From NCBI GenBank assembly GCA_022763185.1, contig JALEGL010000005.1, positions 165,498 through 229,497 on the forward strand: a stretch of DNA of 64,000 nt. The letters are read 5' to 3'. This document shows positions 32,044-40,493 of this stretch, one piece after another (the first letter of the stretch is position 1; each line of letters begins with the position of its first letter). The notes beneath the pieces were generated by a model. The model saw only the letters and a list, made by a program, of their open reading frames with translations, was not told where the DNA came from and did not search any database. The position numbers and the translations under genes are program-made. The DNA is from a bacterium (GTDB lineage: Bacteria; Bdellovibrionota_G; JALEGL01).

Positions 32044-32339
32044 ACCTGAGGAGCCGGCATTTTCATTAAATAAATATCTAAAAGAATCAAAGATTAAATA
32101 ATTGTGAATAATACATCAAAATAAAAAATTTTTAGTAAAAATTTTTCGGTAGTACCTTTTCTGGATTTACACTTTATGACGAGTGACTTGTCACTTAGCG
32201 GACTAATATAATATTATTTGAGTAAAATTTCAGCATATTGAATGTTTATAAGTTATTAATTTATTTAATTTTATACCTGGTATAAATCTTGCTGATATCA
32301 GAGGGTGTTACTTTGTGTTTAAATAAAGGAGTTTATTTT

Positions 32340-32762
32340 ATGAGATATGGTTTTAATCAAAAGTTTTTTTTTATATGTTGTATAGTTACATCAATTAGTT
32401 TTGCACAGGTTCGGAATCCACAGGTTCGAAATCCTGTATCTCCTCCAGAAGGCTTTATGTTCAATAAAGAAGATGCATCTTTACGACTAGATAATTTCGA
32501 ATACGAAGATGTATATATAAACGAAATTGATTTGAGAAACGATGGATCAGCAGCCGTTAAAATATCTATTCAAGATAGAAGGTCACCATATCCAAGTGGT
32601 GGTGGAGTTAGAGTTACTCGTCATCTCATATCATATAGTAAAGTTTTTATTTCAAGCGAGGCTTCATCTGCAATAATTGTTCTTTTGATAAAGGCAAAGA
32701 CATTAGATTTACCTTTAAAAATGGATATTGATAATGGATATATACAAAGAGTAGGAATGTAA
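32340..32762 (+). CDS. Small secreted protein, AT-rich, between the two 59-bp repeats
   Basis: 140-residue exported protein with signal MRYGFNQKFFFICCIVTSI..FA. The start at 32340 is set by AAAGGAG 7 bases upstream; the longer frame from 32289 is not used. After the signal there is a tandem VRNPQVRNP from a 15-base duplication, then a beta-rich domain (DNFEYEDVYINEIDLRNDG). Codons are visibly more A/T-biased than the neighbours, and the gene lies inside a pair of direct repeats, so recent acquisition is likely. Family not recognised. Confidence 0.75.
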   Translation: MRYGFNQKFFFICCIVTSISFAQVRNPQVRNPVSPPEGFMFNKEDASLRLDNFEYEDVYINEIDLRNDGSAAVKISIQDRRSPYPSGGGVRVTRHLISYSKVFISSEASSAIIVLLIKAKTLDLPLKMDIDNGYIQRVGM

Positions 32763-32823
32763 TTTTCTATTTTAGAAAGATAATTATAAAGAAGAAAATA
32801 TTTTTTGCGATAGGGTTGTTTTA

Positions 32824-32882
32824 ATTCCCGGGACAGCTACCTTAATTGAGAGAATTTAAATTCAGTCGACCGTCCCCGGAAT
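32824..32882. repeat. 59-bp palindromic repeat, copy 2 (REP/MITE-like)
   Basis: Same element as 31985-32043, direct orientation; the left end reads ATTCCCGGGAC, one base different, which leaves one mismatch in the terminal inverted repeat. Downstream, 32972-32986 reads GCCTGGCACCATT, another phrase typical of transposase-linked repeats. Nothing else is seen up to the terminator at 33062. Confidence 0.85.
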
Positions 32883-33061
32883 ACTAATATATACCGCTTA
32901 CTTGGGCATTTGATTTTGTATTTCAAAAAATATTTATTGTTGAGTCAAAAAATTGCTGCACTACATCCGAAAAAGATGCCTGGCACCATTAACTCTGACT
33001 GAGAAATTTAACGTTTATACCTTTTTTTCAATTTACAGTTAAAATTAAGATAAAAAATATT

Positions 33062-33092
33062 AAACCCCATTGCATTAAAACAATGGGGTTTA
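33062..33092 (-). terminator. Terminator of the four-repeat lipoprotein gene
   Basis: Hairpin AAACCCCATTG / CAATGGGGTTT followed on the minus strand by TTAATATTTTTT. It lies about 32 bp after the stop of the 33125-34996 gene. Confidence 0.75.
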
Positions 33093-33124
33093 ACTATATT
33101 TATTTTTAAGCTTTTTTTCTGAGT

Positions 33125-34996
33125 TTAAAAGCTCATTAAATCGCCGTTGCCTAAACTTAAGCTGCTGCTTGATGATCCTAAGACCACTTCTTTACACCAC
33201 AGCGGATCACCTGACTCAGGCTCTTCTCCTTGACCATTGGCATTGATAAAGCCAGCCACTGCATAATTGCCTTTTTCAATGAAGTTTACGGTTTCAAAGT
33301 CTTCATCTTCCCATTCATCCGACATCACCATTTGTGTACAGGTGTTGGGTGTGCTGCCATCACAGGATGCTGCAACCACTGAAAAATGCGTGGGTTGGAC
33401 TTCACCGCCGCTTAATAGGCTTGAACACGACGTTGCAGGGAAAAAGAAGAAATTGGCATCATTCCCGTTTAAAGCAGCCACACAATCTGTGCTGCCTCCA
33501 GCAGAATCATCACAGATAGCCGTTAAGGAAGGAACAAAAATTATGGGGTATTCTGGCTCAACCAAATCATCATTGTCTAGCGCAATGTTACCGATTGGGG
33601 TAGTGGTTAAAGTTACTTCTTTACAATGCAACACATCTCCTGGAGTTGGATTTCCGTCTCCCAACTGATCAACAAATGAAATTACCGCATAATTGCCTTG
33701 CGGAACTTCTGTCATCATTGACGGCCCACCATCAGCTCCACTGGCCCAAGAACTCACTGACATAGAACAAGTATCTGGATTGGAGTCATTACACGATGCT
33801 GTGCCCATACCTTGAGCATGCATATCCAAAGAATTTTGATTGCCCGCTTCTAAAGCAGATAAAATTTGAGCACAACTTTGATCTTTAATGTAACCATGAA
33901 AACCCTCGTTGCCATCAATAGAGTCAACTGTACAGTTTTCACTGGCCGTCTCACTGCAACTCATATCCACCTGCTCCAAAGAAGCCAATGTTGGCCAGGT
34001 GATGCTCAGTAAATCTGACTCTTGCAAGCTGATCATTGAAACACTTTGATCAACCTGGACTTCTTTACAGCTGACAACGTCGCCCTCAATAGGAAAGCCA
34101 GAAGTATCGCCCATGTGGGCAACAACAGCATACGACCCAGCTAAAATATCTTCTGTGGTCGATCCTCCATCATAGCTCCAGTCGCTGGGAGTGCCTGCTG
34201 CACAGCTTTCTGGACTGGTAACATCCTGACATAGCGATGTGGTATCGCCCACAATATGCTTGTCTGCTGTGATCAGTGCATCTTCAACCCCAGTCTGTAT
34301 GGCTGAGCAACTGGTATTTTTATAAAAAGCATAGGCGACATCAGCACCGTTTTGGGCAACGGTACAGTCTGCATTGGCAGTTTCTGTACAGGTAAAGCTA
34401 ATGCCTGGAATCTGAACAAATGGCCAATCTACATTTAATGTATCTGTTGAGGCGTCCAGATCAAAATCTTCTTCAACCGTATCTTCTTCCAAAGTCATTT
34501 GTGCACATTGAATATAATCCCCTGGCTCCGGCTCTACAATATCTTCATCTTCACTGGTTTTAAACACTACAAGTACAAGGTAATCATCTTTTTCTAACTC
34601 TAAAAGATTTCCAAACTCAGCGCCTTCCCAACTCACTCGGTCTTCTAAATGACAAAAGGTATTGGTTCCGTCATCTTCACAATCAATCTCAGAAAGACCT
34701 ACCGCCACTGGAGATAAGTCAAAGGTTTGTGCTTCTAATGCACTTTCAATGCTGGCGCAGTTTGCAAATGCAGACTGTTGATCTGAACTTTTGCTGAATA
34801 AAAATATTTGCGCTTCATTGTCATCAAAATCAGTACGGCAGTAGCTGGCCGGGTTGGTCTCAGAACAATAGGCATTGATATTGGGCAAAAGCGCCGTTTC
34901 ATCAGGTTTCACCTCGGGTAGCAAGCTTTCTGAACATGCACTTAAAAAAACAATCAGCGCAGACAGCGCCACATAGCCTAGGGATTTCAGATTCAT
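33125..34996 (-). CDS. Lipoprotein with four tandem Cys-containing repeats
   Basis: A 623-residue lipoprotein, lipobox LSAC with Cys21. Four repeats of about 130 residues follow (about 39-170, 198-320, 342-470, 488-615). Each shows CSETxxxxC, a CxxI..ALE helix, a CxDxxxxxxC pair, a GNYAV/GSYAV strand, and ends in a GDxxxCKEV-type motif (VSCKEVQV, LHCKEVTL, LWCKEVVL). Very acidic and probably surface-displayed with internal disulfides. Family not recognised. Its promoter lies in a 163-bp divergent gap that also contains a near-perfect Fur box, so iron control is possible. Confidence 0.8.
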   Translation of the reverse strand: MNLKSLGYVALSALIVFLSACSESLLPEVKPDETALLPNINAYCSETNPASYCRTDFDDNEAQIFLFSKSSDQQSAFANCASIESALEAQTFDLSPVAVGLSEIDCEDDGTNTFCHLEDRVSWEGAEFGNLLELEKDDYLVLVVFKTSEDEDIVEPEPGDYIQCAQMTLEEDTVEEDFDLDASTDTLNVDWPFVQIPGISFTCTETANADCTVAQNGADVAYAFYKNTSCSAIQTGVEDALITADKHIVGDTTSLCQDVTSPESCAAGTPSDWSYDGGSTTEDILAGSYAVVAHMGDTSGFPIEGDVVSCKEVQVDQSVSMISLQESDLLSITWPTLASLEQVDMSCSETASENCTVDSIDGNEGFHGYIKDQSCAQILSALEAGNQNSLDMHAQGMGTASCNDSNPDTCSMSVSSWASGADGGPSMMTEVPQGNYAVISFVDQLGDGNPTPGDVLHCKEVTLTTTPIGNIALDNDDLVEPEYPIIFVPSLTAICDDSAGGSTDCVAALNGNDANFFFFPATSCSSLLSGGEVQPTHFSVVAASCDGSTPNTCTQMVMSDEWEDEDFETVNFIEKGNYAVAGFINANGQGEEPESGDPLWCKEVVLGSSSSSLSLGNGDLMSF

Positions 34997-35137
34997 CGTA
35001 AATACTCCTTGTTGTTGCTGGTGATTTATTAACTTTATTCAAGAAGTTTACAGCATCTTAAAAAATATGAAAGTTTTTCACCCAGAATAATCAGACACTC
35101 AAACCAAGCGAAACAAGATTTAGTTTGCAAAAATAAA

Positions 35138-35152
35138 AGATAATGATTATCA
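35138..35152. promoter_or_regulatory. Fur box, 14 of 15 matches to TGATAATNATTATCA
   Basis: AGATAATGATTATCA, extended to the right by TTATT. It lies in the divergent gap between the four-repeat lipoprotein gene and the small gene at 35160, and ends 8 bases before the latter's start codon. A repressor bound here would block transcription of the small gene and possibly the lipoprotein gene. Confidence 0.8.
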
Positions 35153-35159
35153 TTATTAA

Positions 35160-35366
35160 ATGATAGATAAAAAACCTTTATCCCTTAAGGCATGCACATG
35201 TAATTGTGGCGGTTATATTTTACAGATTGGTATGAATGAGATGCACTTAAAGCAAGAAACCCTCAATATTTTGTTGGATAAACTTAAGCTTGCCCAACAG
35301 TATCCCAATTCTAATGAGCCTACGATTAAACGCATTGTGAACATTTCTAGGCCTAACAACACATAG
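35160..35366 (+). CDS. Small Cys-containing protein behind a Fur box
   Basis: 68 residues, no signal peptide: MIDKKPLSLKACTCNCGGYI then a helix LKQETLNILLDKLKLAQQ. The CTCNCGG cluster could bind metal. The start directly follows the Fur box with little room for a leader, so either translation begins without a Shine-Dalgarno or the start is the internal Met at residue 25. Family not recognised. Iron-repressed expression is inferred from the site only. Confidence 0.55.
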   Translation: MIDKKPLSLKACTCNCGGYILQIGMNEMHLKQETLNILLDKLKLAQQYPNSNEPTIKRIVNISRPNNT

Positions 35367-35476
35367 GGTAAACCTTAAGCATTGATAAGCTGGTTTACAC
35401 TCCATTGCAAACAGAGACTCTGTAGCAAAGAGTCTCCGCAAGTATCTGTTTGTATGAATAAACTTATGAGCCGTTA

Positions 35477-35938
35477 TCAGTTACAGATGGTGTAAATCAC
35501 AGGTTGATAATTTGTGTTTTGATCATCTGAGAAAGTAAATCGAAAGTACCGTTGTGTACCGTCATCTTGAAGCTCACAAACTTCCAGCTCATAGTCAACG
35601 GTTACATGCAGAGTATTGTTATCGGTATAATTTTGTTCATAACTTCCACTTAAGCTTTGACAGTTTTCCTCTCGCCCTTGGTTACAGACACTTAAAGAAA
35701 TCAACTCAAAACCCTTTATCTCAGCATCATTAAATTCAAAATTATAAGAAGCATTGGATTGACTTTGCTTTTGATTATTCTGTTTATCAGATGATCCAAA
35801 AGCAAAAATTGACGGCGCTTTTAATGTTGATAAATTAACCTTGGATTTTGATATATTGGACCAACGGCTTGACCTTCTTTGTGCATAGACATTTGACGTC
35901 AACAAAACGGCCATTAAAACTAAAACTATTCTTTTCAT
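35477..35938 (-). CDS. Secreted protein of unknown function, divergent from 36243
   Basis: 153-residue exported protein: signal MKRIVLVLMAVLLTSNVYA, mature start QRRSSRWSNISKSKVN. The ATG at 35938 is set by AGGGG just upstream; the frame to 35989 is not used. Mature part has Gln/Asn-rich residues (NQKQSQSNASYNFEF) then a beta-rich domain with Cys in SVCNQGREENCQSL, EVCELQDDG and a C-terminal YTICN. Two Fur-like sites occupy its promoter region. Family not recognised. Confidence 0.7.
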   Translation of the reverse strand: MKRIVLVLMAVLLTSNVYAQRRSSRWSNISKSKVNLSTLKAPSIFAFGSSDKQNNQKQSQSNASYNFEFNDAEIKGFELISLSVCNQGREENCQSLSGSYEQNYTDNNTLHVTVDYELEVCELQDDGTQRYFRFTFSDDQNTNYQPVIYTICN

Positions 35939-36044
35939 TTTTTCCCCTATTCCCTGGTGTTTAAATAATAAAGTTATTTTTAAAATCAATATTAATAACC
36001 ACTATCAATATTAACTGCTGCTTAAAGTCAAGCATTTTTAATAA

Positions 36045-36059
36045 TGATATCTATTATCA
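36045..36059. promoter_or_regulatory. Fur-box-like site 1 in the divergent gap
   Basis: TGATATCTATTATCA matches 13 of 15 positions of TGATAATNATTATCA and sits in a longer AATAATGATA..TATCATTATT inverted repeat. It is just upstream of a TTGACT (36031-36026, minus strand) that could be the -35 of the 35938 gene. Confidence 0.65.
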
Positions 36060-36086
36060 TTATTGATTATTTTCTTGACTTATAAA

Positions 36087-36101
36087 TGATAACGAATATC
36101 A
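36087..36101. promoter_or_regulatory. Fur-box-like site 2 overlapping a plus-strand promoter
   Basis: TGATAACGAATATCA, 12 of 15 matches. It covers the spacer and -10 of a possible promoter: TTGACT at 36075-36080 and TATCAA at 36097-36102, 16 bases apart, directed at the 36243 gene. The 303-bp divergent gap contains no gene. Confidence 0.6.
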
Positions 36102-36242
36102 ATAAGACTAACTGGCACGCTAAGCGCAAAATTTTATGGGTTGTTTATTTGGTTTCACATCCTTTCAACTTTAATAGAACGTCACCGCCTTAGCGTGCTT
36201 TTAAATTTAAACTGTTTTTAAATATTATTTGAGGAGTATGAG

Positions 36243-37181
36243 ATGGTTCATCAATTGAAGTTTTTAGGTTTTATTTTTTCTTTATGTCTTTTTTCTTCTT
36301 CGCTTTTTGCACAAGAAAAAGATCCCACAAGACGGATTTTGGTCAAAGATATCGGAATTCTAGGTTTAGCCTCACATGATATGTTCAGCTGGGATAGAGA
36401 TGATGAAATCAGCAGAGAAAATGGTCGCTTGGACTTAAGCACTGTTTTTGCCAACGATAAAGAAGGCAAGCTGATTACCAATGATTGGTATGAAGCCGGT
36501 TACTGGCAGACAGGAGGCAACAAAAAAAACTCTGAAAATGCTCCTGTATACACCATCACTCAACTTGTCATTGAGCGTTTCAAATCCTATCTTCAAGATG
36601 AGGGCCTCAATCCCAATGAAGCCCGAAAAAAAGTGGTTGCTGACTTTCACCAAGCGCTCAAACCCTCTGTTGAGAGAATGCTTGGTATAAGCTATCCAAA
36701 CATGGCAAAAAGAGGCGCCGTCACCAATCAGGAACAAGCTGCCTATCGTGTATTTCATGACATCTTACCTGCTTACATCAGCTTGGATAACGGCGACAGA
36801 CTGAAAATTACCGATATAGACTCTGCTGAAACTTTACTCAGTGAATCTGAATTAAGTCGAACAATAAAACATTACGATGGTGAATACGATCCTGAATACA
36901 ATAAAATCAGAGTCCACACCATTAGACTTTTGGGTTTTGATATTAAAGACATCAACATCAACCTAGAACAACTCGATGGTGAATTTATCAACACCTACGG
37001 TGAACACTTCAATCAAAAAGATGCTTTGCAAGAGCTGTGTGACTTTGCCAATGGTCATTGTGAAGTCAACAACCTTTCTTTCATTGGACACATTCATGAT
37101 ATGTTTGAAAAAGCTCAGTGCAAATACAATGTAGATGGCAGTCTAAACCTTTGGATACCTGCAAACATTGAATGCTTATAA
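36243..37181 (+). CDS. Secreted protein of unknown function, probably iron-regulated
   Basis: 312 residues with signal peptide ending CLFSSSLFA. The mature part starts QEKDPTRRILVKDIG and includes GLASHDMFSWDRDDEISREN and NDWYEAGYWQTGGNKK; Cys only near the C-terminus (LCDFANGHCEVNN, KAQCKYNV, IECL). GAGGAG precedes the ATG. The family is not recognised; a periplasmic or secreted globular protein is likely. Regulation by Fur is inferred from the overlapping site. It is followed by a hairpin and then the DUF6580 cluster. Confidence 0.75.
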   Translation: MVHQLKFLGFIFSLCLFSSSLFAQEKDPTRRILVKDIGILGLASHDMFSWDRDDEISRENGRLDLSTVFANDKEGKLITNDWYEAGYWQTGGNKKNSENAPVYTITQLVIERFKSYLQDEGLNPNEARKKVVADFHQALKPSVERMLGISYPNMAKRGAVTNQEQAAYRVFHDILPAYISLDNGDRLKITDIDSAETLLSESELSRTIKHYDGEYDPEYNKIRVHTIRLLGFDIKDININLEQLDGEFINTYGEHFNQKDALQELCDFANGHCEVNNLSFIGHIHDMFEKAQCKYNVDGSLNLWIPANIECL

Positions 37182-37200
37182 CCATCATTTCTCTAAACAT

Positions 37201-37232
37201 AAGGTCGTTTTATGTGCTTTTAAAACGACCTT
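37201..37232 (+). terminator. Hairpin after the 36243-37181 gene
   Basis: AAGGTCGTTTTA / TAAAACGACCTT with an eight-base loop, 20 bp after the stop. There is no T-run on the plus strand, so it may be a weak terminator or RNA-stabilising hairpin. Confidence 0.5.
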
Positions 37233-37301
37233 GCAAGCTATAAAAAAAATCTCATGCCTTTGATTGACTGAAAAAGATTAAGTTGTTACATCCAGAAAAC
37301 T

Positions 37302-37823
37302 ATGCAAACAATTTTTACAACGCTTATGGTTTCTTTGTTTCGTGTATTTCCGCATGCGCCTAATTTCACACCTGTGGGTGCTTTGGCCATCTTAAATGGG
37401 AGAACTCAGTCTAAAAAACAAGCTGTTTTATCCATTGTTGTGGCCATGATTGTCAGTGATTTTTTACTGGCACAAATTTATGGCTATACTTTTTTAAGCA
37501 GTATTTCGCTCTTTGTTTATCTAGCTTTTATTGCTCAAACATTTTTAGGGCGTGCTTTAAAAAATGTTAAAGGTGGGGTTTTTCTAGCCGCCCTTACAGG
37601 TGCACTATCCTTTTTTATTATTACCAACTTTGCAGTTTGGGCCACATCCGGCATGTACAGTAAAAATTTATCCGGCTTGATGGCTTGTTATAAATCTGCG
37701 CTGCCTTTTTTCAGAATGACTTTGATCAGTAATTTAGTATGGACCCCGATTTTGGTTTATGGCTATCAATACCTAAACAAAATCCGCTTTGTTGCCACAG
37801 TACAAAACTGGGTTAAAAAGTAA
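37302..37823 (+). CDS. DUF6580-family putative transport protein
   Basis: 173-residue membrane protein with about five helices. It matches the DUF6580 pattern: RVFPHAPNFTPVGALAILNG at the start, VSDFLLAQIYGYTFLSSIS, then FFIITNFAVWATSGMYSKNL and GLMACYKSALPFFRMTLI. These proteins look like substrate-binding (S) components of vitamin transporters, but their ligand is not established. It is the first gene of a run with a surface protein and two exported DUF4430-like proteins. Confidence 0.8.
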   Translation: MQTIFTTLMVSLFRVFPHAPNFTPVGALAILNGRTQSKKQAVLSIVVAMIVSDFLLAQIYGYTFLSSISLFVYLAFIAQTFLGRALKNVKGGVFLAALTGALSFFIITNFAVWATSGMYSKNLSGLMACYKSALPFFRMTLISNLVWTPILVYGYQYLNKIRFVATVQNWVKK

Positions 37824-37833
37824 TTTATCCTTT

Positions 37834-39123
37834 GTGAACCCAAAAAAAGACAAAAAACAAGAACTCTTAGCAACTTTTTTTGTCGGTGCAATATGTTTTA
37901 TCTATGTATTGGTTTTTGGCAAGCCTGATAGCAAACACACACAAGGTTCTAACGCTCCCCCTATTGTTTCAAGCACTCCTTATGTTGCCCCTTCTCAATC
38001 AACATCTAAAACTGTAGAAAAAACTTTGGTTCAACATGCTGTGTTTGACTCAATGGAGCCTATCAATAAAAGCTCTTCTGGACCTATGCTCAAAAAGCCC
38101 ACGCCAGCAAAAAACACAAGCTCCCTACCTTTAACCACTGCCTCCTATCAAATGCCACCTTCAACTGAAAAACTATATCAATCTCCAGATGAGCAAAAAA
38201 ATCCTGTAGCCCTAGAGCGCATTAATAATAAAAGCTTTGAACGCCATAGTTTTTTCTCTGAAGAAGGCGTTTTAAACAACTCTGAAGCTCTTGATAAACA
38301 AGCTAACGATGAGACCTTTACAATGGGTTCGCTCATAGCTTCAAATACTCAAAAAGTCTCTCCCCCCAACAGCCGCCAAGCTAAACCCCAACAATCACAA
38401 TCGGCTGCAATGAAAAAGCTTCATCAGGCCAACACAACGACCTTCAACACAACTCAAAAACGAACACAGCAACAACCGTTCAAAAAACAAGCTTCACAAG
38501 AAAGTCAACAAGAACAAGTGTCTATGGCTAACACACAACAAGATAAACCAAAAAGCACTTCCCCAGATAGTACAGCCCCAATCATTAAAGAACGGTCGCC
38601 TTACGATTACACCATAAAAATCGATCCCGGTTTATGTCTAGAAGAAAAATATTTTGATGCCTCCGATGCCTTATTACGCATACAAGGTTTACCTGATTAC
38701 AATGATCTCAACTTTGACCATACAGACAAGCAAATTCAATCCTTGGGTTTTAATGGCACCTTAACTGTAAATTTTTTACCCCATCATAAAGTACTTGATA
38801 AACCTGGAATTGATTTTTCAATACACGTACCCACACCTAAAACTTTAGGTAAACGAAGACGGGCTGATATTTATGTTAAGCAAGACACACAAGATATTCA
38901 CATTGGGCATATTGCCATGGGAACCTATGGCTCTGGAAAAGCTGGCTTTGACTTAGAACTTTTTGGTATTGATTCCATTGATGCAATTATGGTAGTTGAC
39001 GCTGAACAAGTAAACAAAGACTTATTTAATTATTGCCAAAAGGAAATTATGCCGCTTGCTGGCTTTGGCATTGACAGTATAGAGTTGAATCATTATTTTG
39101 AGCAAATAGAAAACGAAACTTAA
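37834..39123 (+). CDS. Membrane-anchored protein with C-terminal surface domain
   Basis: About 429 residues from a GTG at 37834, 10 bases after the previous stop; the frame is open to 37789. One N-terminal helix (ELLATFFVGAICFIYVLVFG) acts as anchor. A low-complexity Gln/Ser/Pro/Thr-rich stretch of about 220 residues follows (QQPFKKQASQESQQEQ). The C-terminal domain of about 160 residues has the layout of a surface-protein beta domain: SLGFNGTLTVNF, GIDFSIHVPTP, ADIYVKQDTQDIHIG, GFDLELFGIDSIDAIMVVD. The overall shape recalls TonB, but a TonB C-terminus is not evident. Confidence 0.7.
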   Translation: MNPKKDKKQELLATFFVGAICFIYVLVFGKPDSKHTQGSNAPPIVSSTPYVAPSQSTSKTVEKTLVQHAVFDSMEPINKSSSGPMLKKPTPAKNTSSLPLTTASYQMPPSTEKLYQSPDEQKNPVALERINNKSFERHSFFSEEGVLNNSEALDKQANDETFTMGSLIASNTQKVSPPNSRQAKPQQSQSAAMKKLHQANTTTFNTTQKRTQQQPFKKQASQESQQEQVSMANTQQDKPKSTSPDSTAPIIKERSPYDYTIKIDPGLCLEEKYFDASDALLRIQGLPDYNDLNFDHTDKQIQSLGFNGTLTVNFLPHHKVLDKPGIDFSIHVPTPKTLGKRRRADIYVKQDTQDIHIGHIAMGTYGSGKAGFDLELFGIDSIDAIMVVDAEQVNKDLFNYCQKEIMPLAGFGIDSIELNHYFEQIENET

Positions 39124-39144
39124 AAAGAAGAAAGAGACAAAACC

Positions 39145-39666
39145 ATGAACACAAAATCTTTAAGCGCACTGCTTTTCTCTACAGTCTTATTTGCAATAAG
39201 CCTTGTGTCGCATGCACAAATATTTACCAGTGCCAGTGAATTTGTTACTGCTCTTAATGAAGCAAAAAGTGATGCTGGTATTCAAGTGGGTATTGTGATT
39301 GACCCACACGATTTAGGTGAACTTCACTATGAAATTGTCAGCTTATCAGAAGAAACAGCCAGTGCTTATGATGCAATTGAGAAAGCAAGCATTCAAAAAA
39401 GTTACTACCCTGGATATTTACCTCCAGATTTCATGATTTTGGGTCTCAACGGTGTGTCCGCTCAAAAGGTAGCAGGCAAAAGAAGAGATTGGTCTTTTTT
39501 CTTTAGAAAAGATAAAAAATGGCTTCTTGCTGATACTGGCATAGGACGTTTCTCAATAAAAGATGGCGCAATCCTTGGATTATCCTTAACGTCTTGGTCT
39601 CAACAAGGCTCTAAATATATCCCTGACCTGACTCCGCGTATGCTCAATCCAACTCCTCGGCCTTAG
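39145..39666 (+). CDS. Exported DUF4430-like protein, paralogue 1
   Basis: 173 residues, signal peptide ending FAISLVSHA. The mature protein shows the layout of the DUF4430 (transcobalamin C-terminal-like) fold: TASAYDAIEKASIQK, a LGLNGVSAQKVAGKRRDWSF strand pair, and GIGRFSIKDGAILGLSLTSW. Members of that group bind or accompany cobamide or related ligands in some systems; ligand here unknown. A clear paralogue follows at 39786-40355. It is 21 bp after the anchored surface protein. Confidence 0.7.
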   Translation: MNTKSLSALLFSTVLFAISLVSHAQIFTSASEFVTALNEAKSDAGIQVGIVIDPHDLGELHYEIVSLSEETASAYDAIEKASIQKSYYPGYLPPDFMILGLNGVSAQKVAGKRRDWSFFFRKDKKWLLADTGIGRFSIKDGAILGLSLTSWSQQGSKYIPDLTPRMLNPTPRP

Positions 39667-39785
39667 TCAGCGTATTGTGTTTGGATAATAAAATGGTTCG
39701 TCGTTTTTACCCATGAACCAACATGTCTTTTAAGGTTTATCAAGACAAATTGACTAAGGCACACTATATTGCTAAAACTCAATTC

Positions 39786-40355
39786 ATGACATCAGCCCTT
39801 CATCAACTGAAACAGCTCGCTTTAATTTTCATGCTATCCATAGCTTTCTCCAGCTGTGATCAACTTAAGGATATGTTAGGTAAAAAACCAGTTATGACGG
39901 ATGCTGAGTCTGTTGACCTCGTTACACCAAAATTTGTTCAACAGTTCAACGAATTAAAAGATCAACCCGGAATCCAAATAGCCTTGGTGATTGATCCAAA
40001 AGATCAGGGATCGGCTTTTTTTGAGATTGTTAGTTTTGACCAAAACACGCTTACTGCTTATGATGTTTTAGAAAAAGCCCATATAGAAAAACAATACCAT
40101 CCAGGCTATAAAAAACCTGAAGTGCTTGTTTTATCGCTAAACGGTGTGACGCGTAAAAAAATTAACGGTCGTGCCCATGATTGGGCTTTCTTTTATTTGG
40201 AAAACAAGCAATGGAAGCTTTCTCCCAAAGGCATAGGAAACTATGAACTCAAAGATGGCGACATGATAGGCTTTTCATTTTCTAGCTGGAAAAACATCAA
40301 CGGCGAATTCAAACCTGAAAAAACTCCTCTTGATCTTTTCAAGCAAAAACCTTAA
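39786..40355 (+). CDS. Exported DUF4430-like lipoprotein, paralogue 2
   Basis: 189 residues from the ATG at 39786 (the frame begins at 39723). Signal ends LSIAFSSC, making Cys24 a lipid-anchored residue. The domain matches paralogue 1 along its length: GIQIALVIDPKDQG, TAYDVLEKAHIEKQYHPGYK, LSLNGVTRKKINGRAHDWAF, GIGNYELKDGDMIGFSFSSW. So the cell makes one soluble exported and one anchored form. The W.FFY and GDMIGFSFSSW motifs are the main reason for the DUF4430 call. Confidence 0.72.
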   Translation: MTSALHQLKQLALIFMLSIAFSSCDQLKDMLGKKPVMTDAESVDLVTPKFVQQFNELKDQPGIQIALVIDPKDQGSAFFEIVSFDQNTLTAYDVLEKAHIEKQYHPGYKKPEVLVLSLNGVTRKKINGRAHDWAFFYLENKQWKLSPKGIGNYELKDGDMIGFSFSSWKNINGEFKPEKTPLDLFKQKP

Positions 40356-40430
40356 CTTTGTGTCTGTTCGTTGGCGCAGGTAAAGTTTTCTATGCCAAGA
40401 CTTATTATAAAACTATAAATTTTTTTTGGG

Positions 40431-40472
40431 TGCCCAGGCACGCCTTTTGCCTATAGCAAAAACTGCTGGGCA
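40431..40472. other. Hairpin between convergent genes
   Basis: TGCCCAG (40431-40437) pairs with CTGGGCA (40466-40472), with a partly pairing interior. It lies between the convergent DUF4430-like lipoprotein gene and the SH3 protein gene and may limit read-through, but it lacks a downstream T-run on either strand. Confidence 0.5.
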
Positions 40473-40493
40473 CTTATTGAACTGAACTATCGT

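Noticed and set aside
37182-37301. B12 riboswitch upstream of the DUF6580 gene
   Set aside because: The conserved B12-box phrase GCCACTG is not present in the gap; only a simple hairpin is seen.
37834-39123. TonB protein
   Set aside because: Anchor plus long spacer is TonB-like, but no TonB C-terminal motif (YP..A....G.V.v.f) was visible; the C-terminal domain looks like a surface beta domain instead.
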